Positions 58,120 to 64,000 of a DNA stretch of 64,000 nt are shown here, one piece after another. Location of the stretch: the NCBI GenBank assembly GCA_964581535.1, contig CAZOOW010000001.1:62001-126000 (forward strand), in the 5' to 3' direction. The first letter of the stretch is position 1. Every line of letters starts with the position of its first letter. Both the position numbers and the translations under genes were made by a program. Source of the DNA: CAZOOW01 sp964581535. GTDB lineage: Bacteria; Patescibacteriota; Saccharimonadia; Saccharimonadales; Saccharimonadaceae. The notes below the pieces were generated by a model. It was not told where the DNA came from and did not search any database. It saw nothing but the letters and a program-made list of their open reading frames with translations.

Positions 58120-58941
58120 CTAGAATTTTTGGAGCCGTTTTTGCAGCGTGTTACGACTCAGTAACATTATCGTTGAGATAAACACAGGCAACAACACCAC
58201 AAGCGTCAAAATGATAGTCGGGTACATGCCGTTATAACCGCCTGGCGAGAGGTGCTTCAAAAGTATACCGGCATATGCCCAAACGAATACGCCGAGATAC
58301 GCCCAGTCGTTATTCCTCAGGGCACCGACAAGGCCTATGACTGCCCCGACCAGCAAAAGTCCTACCGTCCATACCCCCGGACGAATCAGGATACCGTCCC
58401 AGTTCACGCTCACTAGCCAGGTTGAAATATTTGCGATAGTCGCAACCGTCAGCCAACCGAAATAGACGCTGAACGGTAAACGTACTAGAAACTGTTCTTT
58501 TTCGCTCATATCTTTATTTCTGAGCAGCTCGACTGCTTTGACGAGGCTGACGAGCAGCGCGATGATAAGCAGTACACTGAGCCATAGCACCTGATACTGC
58601 CATGCAAGGATCCATAGCGAATTGAACACTGAGCTCAGCAGAAACCACTTCATAAGCTGGTTCACTGTCTCAGTTTTCAGCCGGGATGATTTGTCTCGTC
58701 CAAAACCGAAAAGATACGCGCAAAAACCTACTAGTAACAGATAGATGAGCCCCCAGATTGAAAAAGTTACTCCAGCCGGCGTGAATAGACTCGGGTTAGC
58801 ATCTGATATTTGCGCCGTATTTACACCGCCAAGCAGTGTCGTGCTACCGGCTAACCCGTTTAGCACCAAAGTCACGACGAACGCTGTCACTGCGCCAAGT
58901 CGCAATCTTTCATCAAATTTAGTTTTCTTTGACCAGAACAT
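58120..58941 (-). CDS. TspO/MBR-related membrane protein
   Basis: 273 residues from ATG 58941 (SD GAGGAGG at 5 nt). Eight or so helices. NPSLFTPAGVTFSIWGLIYL recalls the NPSLFTPPxxxFxxWxxIY segment of TspO-related proteins. SLWILAWQYQVLWLSVLLII and LPFSVYFGWLTVATIANIST continue the pattern. Longer than the 5-helix TspO (about 160), as in the TspO/MBR-like tryptophan-rich relatives of unknown function. Ligand unknown. A longer frame up to 59052 has no SD and would overlap the divergent promoter at 59012. Confidence 0.78.
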   Translation of the reverse strand: MFWSKKTKFDERLRLGAVTAFVVTLVLNGLAGSTTLLGGVNTAQISDANPSLFTPAGVTFSIWGLIYLLLVGFCAYLFGFGRDKSSRLKTETVNQLMKWFLLSSVFNSLWILAWQYQVLWLSVLLIIALLVSLVKAVELLRNKDMSEKEQFLVRLPFSVYFGWLTVATIANISTWLVSVNWDGILIRPGVWTVGLLLVGAVIGLVGALRNNDWAYLGVFVWAYAGILLKHLSPGGYNGMYPTIILTLVVLLPVFISTIMLLSRNTLQKRLQKF

Positions 58942-59011
58942 ATATCCTCCTCTTTTGCCTTTATAATACCCCAGAATATTTGACAACGTACATATTCCGC
59001 ATGCCCTGTTA

Positions 59012-59040
59012 TTGACAAAAACATATATTTTTTGTGTAAT
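59012..59040 (+). promoter_or_regulatory. Promoter of the 59083 gene
   Basis: TTGACA at 59012-59017, 17 nt, TGTAAT at 59035-59040. Confidence 0.85.
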
Positions 59041-59082
59041 AGAAAAGTTCATTACCCTCTCCTAGAGAAAGAAGTGGTGAAA

Positions 59083-59436
59083 ATGACTGTCGCTGCAGTC
59101 GAAATCGTTACCCTGCCGAACTTTGCACCGGGCTGCAACATGCTCCGCGCTGTTCCGATGGGCGACAAGGACACCTACGAGGCGGAGAAGTTTGCCAAGG
59201 CGCTCCACAGCCGCGGCTTCGTGTTCAGCGACGCCTACGTGGACCGCACAGCCGGCATGGTGCTGGTCGGCATGCCCTACAACGTGCACTTCGCGAACGC
59301 GCTGTGCGGCTACAACGGCAGCGGGCCAATGCTGAGCCAATACATTTTGGAGCTGTTCGGTTTCAAGATGGATCACCTGCGCATCGGCCGCCTATTCATC
59401 GGTGGAGACAAGGCACGCTGCTTCTTCCGCCGCTAA
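59083..59436 (+). CDS. Small hypothetical protein with GC-rich codons
   Basis: 117 residues from ATG 59083 (GTG 59074 possible; GAGAAAGAAG lies just before). TVAAVEIVTLPNFAPGCNML, EKFAKALHSRGFVFSDAYVD, MVLVGMPYNVHFANALCGYN, ending GRLFIGGDKARCFFRR. An alpha/beta soluble protein; no family recognised. It has its own near-consensus promoter and strong terminator. Codons end mostly in G/C, as in the DGR target and the genes at 13999 and 57498. Confidence 0.75.
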   Translation: MTVAAVEIVTLPNFAPGCNMLRAVPMGDKDTYEAEKFAKALHSRGFVFSDAYVDRTAGMVLVGMPYNVHFANALCGYNGSGPMLSQYILELFGFKMDHLRIGRLFIGGDKARCFFRR

Positions 59437-59464
59437 GGCAGCTCGCTGATCGAGAACGATCACA

Positions 59465-59492
59465 GACCCGCGCCGGAATTTCGGCGCGGGTC
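59465..59492 (+). terminator. Strong hairpin terminator of the 59083 gene
   Basis: GACCCGCGCCG/CGGCGCGGGTC, 11 bp (59465-59475 with 59482-59492), loop GAATTT; no long T run. Confidence 0.75.
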
Positions 59493-59542
59493 ACTCATTT
59501 ATAAGGTTATTCCTATCGCTACTACGAGCTATACTAGACAGT

Positions 59543-60349
59543 ATGAATGTAAACAACAAAGTCATTGTAGTAACTGGTGCCGGTGGCGGTATCGGTGGAG
59601 AGCTCGTTCTCAACCTTTTAAAACGAGGTGCAAAGGTAGCCGCAGTTGATCTGCGCAAAGAAAGCCTGCAAATCATCTCTGAACGTGCGGGTGATGCGGC
59701 TAAGAGTTTAACGCTTCACCCACTAGACATCACTGAGCGTGATGCGGTCGAGAAGCTTCCTACTGCAATCGCCAAAGCCCATGGTCGGGTTGATGGGCTC
59801 ATCAATTGCGCGGGTATTATCCAGCCATTTGTTAAAGTTACTGATCTTGAATACAAAGACATAGAACGCGTCATGAATATCAACTTTTATGGAACGCTCT
59901 ATATGACAAAAACGTTTTTACCTCACTTCCTGCATCAGGATGAGGCGCATATCGTATACGTCAGCAGTATGGGCGGTTTCCTGCCGGTACCAGGCCAGAG
60001 TATTTACGGCGCGTCAAAGGCCGCCGTAAAGTTGATGAGTGAGGGACTGTATGCGGAATTACGTGAGACAAATGTCGAAGTAAGTGTCGTTTTTCCAGGT
60101 GCAACGAAAACAGAGATAACAAGAAATTCGCATGTCACAACACCCGATGACGCATCGAAAGAGAGCGAGTCAAAAATAAAGATGCTTCCAGCCGATAAAG
60201 CGGCAGAGCTCATCATCGATGGCATGGAAGCTGGCAAGCTTTATATTCATACCGGTTCTGATTCTAAGCTCATGAACGCGCTCTATCGGCTGGCGCCCGG
60301 CTTTGCGACTCGACTGATTGCAAAACAGATGAAATCGCTGTTGAAATAA
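59543..60349 (+). CDS. Short-chain dehydrogenase/reductase
   Basis: 268 residues. Cofactor motif VIVVTGAGGGIGGELVLNLL (TGxxxGIG), acidic residue in VAAVDLRKESLQ favouring NAD(H), LDITERDAVEKL, NCAGII (NNAG type with Cys), catalytic Ser in VYVSSMGGFLP and the YxxxK in SIYGASKAAVKLM. The C-terminus ends in a basic helix (TRLIAKQMKSLLK) that may contact the membrane. TATACT at 59530-59535 lies 7 nt before the ATG. Substrate unknown. Confidence 0.94.
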   Translation: MNVNNKVIVVTGAGGGIGGELVLNLLKRGAKVAAVDLRKESLQIISERAGDAAKSLTLHPLDITERDAVEKLPTAIAKAHGRVDGLINCAGIIQPFVKVTDLEYKDIERVMNINFYGTLYMTKTFLPHFLHQDEAHIVYVSSMGGFLPVPGQSIYGASKAAVKLMSEGLYAELRETNVEVSVVFPGATKTEITRNSHVTTPDDASKESESKIKMLPADKAAELIIDGMEAGKLYIHTGSDSKLMNALYRLAPGFATRLIAKQMKSLLK

Positions 60350-60350
60350 G

Positions 60351-60503
60351 TTACGGCGAAACGTTGCATGCACACCCGTCTGTGCAGGTGCAACATTTAC
60401 AGCAATTGCATGTACTACCATTGCTGGTTATAGCCGGCTGGTCATTGTCCTGATGCATATCTCCGCCCATCGCTGGATTTGGATTGTTTGCTTGTGGATC
60501 CAT
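60351..60503 (-). CDS. Metallothionein-like cysteine-rich mini-protein
   Basis: 50 residues from ATG 60503: MDPQANNPNPAMGGDMHQDN, a linker, then a C-terminal block of eight cysteines in 15 residues (TCNCCKCCTCTDGCACNVSP). CxC, CC and CxxC-like spacing with Lys and Thr between is the make-up of metallothioneins that bind Zn, Cu or Cd through thiolates. SD AAAGGGGG lies 6 nt before the ATG. Its stop is 1 bp from the SDR stop (convergent). Only eight Cys, fewer than classic bacterial SmtA; a metal chaperone or modified peptide is the alternative. Confidence 0.72.
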   Translation of the reverse strand: MDPQANNPNPAMGGDMHQDNDQPAITSNGSTCNCCKCCTCTDGCACNVSP

Positions 60504-60601
60504 ATCGTCCCCCTTTAGTTAAGTATATTTGACTATAACAACCTATGGCCTACCACACAGTGTCATATGTCACATATATTGCATTTACGGCTAAAACACA
60601 A

Positions 60602-61573
60602 TCAGACTTCCCAGGGCAGATCTTTATGACCAAAATGTCCATAGCGAGCCGTCTGTTCGTAAATCGGTCGTTTCAAATCCAGTGTGGCAATAATCCCCTT
60701 AGGGCTGAGATCATACCCGCTCACCAGCTCCTGTATACCGTCTATCGTCACCGTCGCCTCAAGCGGCTGATCATAGCCAATGGCGTACGCCAGATGACAA
60801 TAAACTTCTTGAGCTTTTCGCTTTTTTAGATAATCTAGCGCTATTTTACGAGCCATGTATGCCGCGCTTCTATCGACTTTCGACGCGTCTTTACCGCTAA
60901 AACAACCTCCGCCTATCGGTATACGCGGACCATAATTATCGACGACAAGTTTACGACCAGTGAGGCCGGCATCGGCATCAAAACCTCCGTCATTCCAGTC
61001 GCCGGCGGGATTTGCATGAATCTCACATTCATCTGTTATTTTTGCGTTTTTGATGTTTTTTGCCCACGTGTATATTTTTGCACGTAGCTCCTCAGCAGGT
61101 GCGTTCTGAAAACTGGCGACGATTGCAGTAATTTTATTATCTTTCAGAGTCACCTGAGTTTTTCCATCGTACGGCCATATCTTAAATAAATATTGGTTTA
61201 GGCCGCGCGCTAGCACTACTTCAAGCGGCAGAAACTCCGGCGTATCTGCGCAGGCGTAACCTACCATAATCCCTTGGTCCCCCGCTCCCCCAGCATCTAC
61301 GCCACGAGCAATCTCTGACGATTGTTTGACTAGGTGCACCTCTAGCTCAATCTCATCATTCGTTAGTCTGCGGACTATTGGTTCTATCTCCGGATGCGCA
61401 ACACTCGTCACTTCACCAGTGATAAATATGCGGCCATGCCCACCGACCGCTTCGACAGCGACACGAGCTTCGGGATCACACGCGAGATACGCATCTAGAA
61501 TCGCGTCAGATATCTGATCGCATAGTTTGTCCGGATGTTTCGGCGAGACGGATTCTGCGGTTTTATAGTTCAT
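60602..61573 (-). CDS. metK: S-adenosylmethionine synthetase
   Basis: 323 residues from ATG 61573. MNYKTAESVSPKHPDKLCDQ, ISDAILDAYLACDPEARVAV, VGYACADTPEFLPLEVVLAR, the GAGDQG ATP motif, PIGGGCFSGKDASKVDRSAA and YMARKIA. It makes SAM from Met and ATP. It is about 60-70 residues shorter than typical MetK (about 385), with loops trimmed, but all signature motifs remain. A SAM riboswitch covers its leader and a SAM-dependent methyltransferase gene precedes it on the same strand. Confidence 0.96.
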   Translation of the reverse strand: MNYKTAESVSPKHPDKLCDQISDAILDAYLACDPEARVAVEAVGGHGRIFITGEVTSVAHPEIEPIVRRLTNDEIELEVHLVKQSSEIARGVDAGGAGDQGIMVGYACADTPEFLPLEVVLARGLNQYLFKIWPYDGKTQVTLKDNKITAIVASFQNAPAEELRAKIYTWAKNIKNAKITDECEIHANPAGDWNDGGFDADAGLTGRKLVVDNYGPRIPIGGGCFSGKDASKVDRSAAYMARKIALDYLKKRKAQEVYCHLAYAIGYDQPLEATVTIDGIQELVSGYDLSPKGIIATLDLKRPIYEQTARYGHFGHKDLPWEV

Positions 61574-61590
61574 ATATTTTCCCCTTTCAT

Positions 61591-61678
61591 CGTGGGTTGG
61601 ATGAAGCACCTTATCAGTAGCTGCTGACAGGTTGCCGACGGATCAAAAGGCCAATTCCTTCCCCGTACTCTGAATATA
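61591..61678 (-). promoter_or_regulatory. SAM riboswitch (S-box family) upstream of metK
   Basis: Minus-strand order: TTCAGAGTACGG, then GGAAGGAATTGGCC, TTTTGATCCGTCGGCAACC, a TGTCAG/CTGATA hairpin, AAGGTGC and TTCATCCAACCCACG. GGCAACC and AAG GTGC with the preceding GGA...TGGCC block are the conserved S-box core. The ATATATT segment at its 5' edge can pair with the AATATAT next to the metK SD and start codon, so ligand binding may block translation. Confidence 0.87.
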
Positions 61679-61701
61679 TTTCTAATGTGCTAGAGACCAG
61701 T

Positions 61702-62322
61702 CTAGCATAAAATGATGGCCAGACTTTGCTCAACACGTACCGTTAACTGGCATTTTTGGCACCACTCATCGACAGCGCGCTTTGCCCCAGGTAGCGCGAG
61801 ATTCGCGTAGTCATCAATAACGATACAGGCGCCCCTGCTGAGATGTGGGGTAATAAGCCGTAGGCTATCACGAATCGATTCATAATAATCTCCATCAAGA
61901 TACGCAAAACAGATATTATTCGGTACCGCTCGTGGCATGATATCTGAGAACCACCCTTTATGAATTACTGGCACCCGCAGACCAGCTTTTTTAAACTGAT
62001 TTTCAAACTCTTTGCGGCTGGCAGCCAGTTCTCCAGCAATAAACCGTTCGCCAATAGGCGAGAAATCAGACGAGGTCTTTTCCGGCAACCCACTAAAACT
62101 GTCATAAACATGAAACTCACCATACGACTGCAAGGAATCAAGCATGCGACGAATAAACAATGACGTCGTACCGATGTAACAACCAAACTCGACAACAGCA
62201 GCCGATGGATTATTTTTCACAGTCACCTCAAGTTCCCGCAGAATAACCCGCAGCTCGCCAGCCTCAACCTGCTCAGATATGATAGGGTATTTGCGAAGCA
62301 GCTCTAAGGCAAGTGTACTCAC
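61702..62322 (-). CDS. TylF/macrocin O-methyltransferase-like enzyme
   Basis: 206 residues. SAM motif AAVVEFGCYIGTTSLFIRRM, EFHVYDSFSGLPEKTSSDFS, FAYLDGDYYESIRDSLRLIT and IDDYANLALPGAKRAVDEWC, the TylF-family pattern with the metal-binding acidic residues (LDGDYY, IDDY). It probably O-methylates a sugar or glycan. GTG 62322 overlaps the stop of the penicillin-binding protein gene (GTGA), so it is coupled to cell-wall synthesis, and metK lies just downstream. Confidence 0.88.
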   Translation of the reverse strand: MSTLALELLRKYPIISEQVEAGELRVILRELEVTVKNNPSAAVVEFGCYIGTTSLFIRRMLDSLQSYGEFHVYDSFSGLPEKTSSDFSPIGERFIAGELAASRKEFENQFKKAGLRVPVIHKGWFSDIMPRAVPNNICFAYLDGDYYESIRDSLRLITPHLSRGACIVIDDYANLALPGAKRAVDEWCQKCQLTVRVEQSLAIILC

Positions 62323-64000
62323 GGAGTCGGCGTACCACCACCAGTCCCCGTACCCGTTCCGGTTCCTGGGTCAGTAGTCGGATCTGTGGTGGTTACTGTA
62401 ATGGTTCGCGTGACCGTCGTGACATTTCCAGCAGCGTCACTGACCGTATAGGTGACTGGATAGGTGCCAGGAACTGCTGTGTTTACCGTTCCGGAATGTG
62501 CGACGCGCGAAGTGATATCACCGTCTTTGTTGTCAGTCGCCGTTACACCGCTCATCGGATCAAACGATGAACCGACGGGAATACCGGTATTTGACGCTCC
62601 ACTGATTACCGGTTTAGTCGTATCGGCTTCTTCCTTCTTTGGACAGCCTGGTTTCGCTGGATCAGGCGTTGATCCGGCTGGCGTGGTAACACATTGATCA
62701 ACATCATCCGCTACACCGTCGCGGTCGGTATCCTTTTTCTCTTCAGGCTTACATGATTTGTCTGGCTGAGTCCCGTTTATGAAGAACTCTTCATAACCAC
62801 CGCCACCCGGCTTGCAGGCCCACGTTTTATAGACGCCCCCAGGCTGCGAGAATTGCTCGACTGGGGTACCGTCAAGAAACGCCTGAATGGATTGGCTCCA
62901 GATAGGTCCAGCCATGGCTGAGCCGCCGGAAGTCATCACTTCGTTCTCGTTGTTGCCTACCCAAACTCCGACCGTTACGCTTGGCGTAAAGCCAATCGTC
63001 CAAGCGTCGCGGTTATCGTCAGTGCTTCCAGTCTTTACTGCTACTTTCCGCCCGGGGATGTTCAGCCGTGAGCCGAAGGACGGTGCTCGTGCTGTATTGT
63101 CAGAGAGAATATCGCTGATTACGAAAGATGCTTCTTGCGACTGAACACGCTTGCTCTTTGGATTGCTTTTATAAATTGTCTCGCCATACTTGTTTTTAAT
63201 ACTGCTGATGATGCTGCGCTCATACTGACGTCCACCGTTCGCGAAAGCAGCATAGGCGTTCGTCATATCAATAGGACGCGCCTCAGCCGAACCCAACCCA
63301 AGCGACATACCGTAGTTTTTGTTCGGATCTATGGTTGATATTCCCATTTCCCGAGCCTTTGCGACCGCTTCGTCAACGCCGAGTTTTTGCAAGACTTTGA
63401 GCGCTGGAATGTTTAGCGATTGTGCTAGACCGTTTCGAAGGGTGATATCACCACGGAATTTAAAGTCATAGTTGTTTGGTTTATAATTGCCAAAGTCAGT
63501 CGCTTCATCACGTAAAATGGTTGCAGCCGTCACCAGTTTCTGATTCAGAGCCTCCGTCACATAAATCGGCTTAAAGCTCGAACCAGGCTGGCGAGCACTA
63601 GTCGCCATATTTACTTTGCCGAATGTTGGCTCATTATAGTCAACACTACCTACTAAGGCGCGAACTTCTCCAGTTTTCGGATCGATGGCTACAACGGCGG
63701 CGTTGCGACCGCCACCTGCCGCACTTCGCGCAACATTTCTCGCAACGATATCTTCGGCTTGTTTCTGCCATGAGATATCAAGCGTGGTTTGAACTTTATA
63801 GCCTGAACGTTTTATTTTTTCATCACCGTACTTTTTATTGAGCTCAGCGAGCACCATCTCGGCAAAGTGCGGAGCGTTTGGATAGCTAACTTCTTTTACC
63901 TCAGCATAACTGAGCTGCTGGGCTAACGCTGCGTCCTTATCAGCCTTCGTTATCTTTCCATCTGCCACCATTCGTTTTAGCACATAGCTTTGTCGATCTT
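62319..64000 (-). CDS. Class A penicillin-binding protein, C-terminal part (runs off right edge)
   Basis: 561 codons to the window edge, in frame through DRQSYVLKRMVADGKITK, the linker end of the glycosyltransferase. The transpeptidase domain has STARQPGSSFKPIYV-type SARQPGSSFKP (SxxK), AQSLNIPALKVL (SxN) and VAVKTGSTDDNRDAW (KTGS). After it come an acidic linker with DTDRDGVADDVDQC, a thrombospondin type 3-like Ca motif, and a DUF5011 Ig-like domain (VTATDNKDGDITSRVAHSGT, YPVTYTVSDAAGNVTTVTRT). A T/G/P-rich tail ends it. The extra domains probably hold the enzyme to the wall. The N-terminal glycosyltransferase lies outside the window. Confidence 0.92.
   Translation of the reverse strand, partial: DRQSYVLKRMVADGKITKADKDAALAQQLSYAEVKEVSYPNAPHFAEMVLAELNKKYGDEKIKRSGYKVQTTLDISWQKQAEDIVARNVARSAAGGGRNAAVVAIDPKTGEVRALVGSVDYNEPTFGKVNMATSARQPGSSFKPIYVTEALNQKLVTAATILRDEATDFGNYKPNNYDFKFRGDITLRNGLAQSLNIPALKVLQKLGVDEAVAKAREMGISTIDPNKNYGMSLGLGSAEARPIDMTNAYAAFANGGRQYERSIISSIKNKYGETIYKSNPKSKRVQSQEASFVISDILSDNTARAPSFGSRLNIPGRKVAVKTGSTDDNRDAWTIGFTPSVTVGVWVGNNENEVMTSGGSAMAGPIWSQSIQAFLDGTPVEQFSQPGGVYKTWACKPGGGGYEEFFINGTQPDKSCKPEEKKDTDRDGVADDVDQCVTTPAGSTPDPAKPGCPKKEEADTTKPVISGASNTGIPVGSSFDPMSGVTATDNKDGDITSRVAHSGTVNTAVPGTYPVTYTVSDAAGNVTTVTRTITVTTTDPTTDPGTGTGTGTGGGTPTP

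Noticed and set aside
1..64000. CRISPR array
   Set aside because: No regularly spaced direct repeats of 25-40 bp with unique spacers were seen. The only tandem repeats are the CT tract and the 9-bp operator repeats.

Overview
The window looks like a chromosomal piece of a Candidate Phyla Radiation bacterium, most likely Candidatus Saccharibacteria (TM7). This is inferred from gene content and style: compact overlapping genes, an archaeal-type AspRS, a ComEC without its metallo-beta-lactamase domain, a short MetK, many small lineage-specific membrane proteins, and UGA/UAA/UAG all used as stops. Many genes have a TATAAT/TATACT box only 6-10 nt before the ATG, so leaderless mRNAs seem common. 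A smaller set has strong Shine-Dalgarno (SD) sites.

Left part (1-5.3 kb): partial yebC, comEC, tRNA-Lys, and a RimK-like ATP-grasp ligase next to an ATP-grasp/retropepsin fusion. An accessory island follows (about 5.3-10.3 kb): a nonsense-mutated IS1595-type transposase, a replication-relaxation-like protein, and a complete diversity-generating retroelement (DGR). The DGR has a target gene ending in a variable repeat (VR), a template repeat (TR), a reverse transcriptase (RT) and an Avd-like accessory gene encoded on the opposite strand. VR and TR align over 108 bp with 16 mismatches, all 16 at TR adenines. A (CT)11 tract lies inside the overlapping 5' coding ends of both RT and avd, so a one-unit slip would truncate both: a possible phase switch for hypermutation.

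10.3-19.1 kb is the heat-shock region: dnaJ, dnaK and hrcA-grpE, each with a CIRCE operator and dnaK with a second degenerate one. 19.1-24.7 kb has three phage-tail-like genes, an odd histidine kinase, a tiny twin-arginine protein and tatC/tatA. 24.7-36.7 kb is core: lepA, murJ, ftsH, tilS, three CAT-anticodon tRNAs, an ATP-cone protein with a flavoprotein lacking its redox cysteines, and an FtsB-like divisome protein. 36.7-53.9 kb carries transporters, MurC, TrmB, a Sua5/YrdC protein, MscS, an Fe-S-less MutY-like protein, AspRS, a CBS protein, a DsbA-like protein, CorA, an NRAMP-like carrier, a VIT-like protein and a Kef-type antiporter. 53.9-64 kb has an unknown gene behind a cobalamin riboswitch, an AbrB-controlled multidrug exporter, an isolated Mu Gam-like gene, an SDR, a metallothionein-like mini-protein, metK behind a SAM riboswitch, a TylF-like methyltransferase and a penicillin-binding protein running off the right edge.

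The most notable system is the DGR with its antisense avd and CT-repeat switch. Next come the cobalamin riboswitch on an unknown gene and the ligase-protease fusion.
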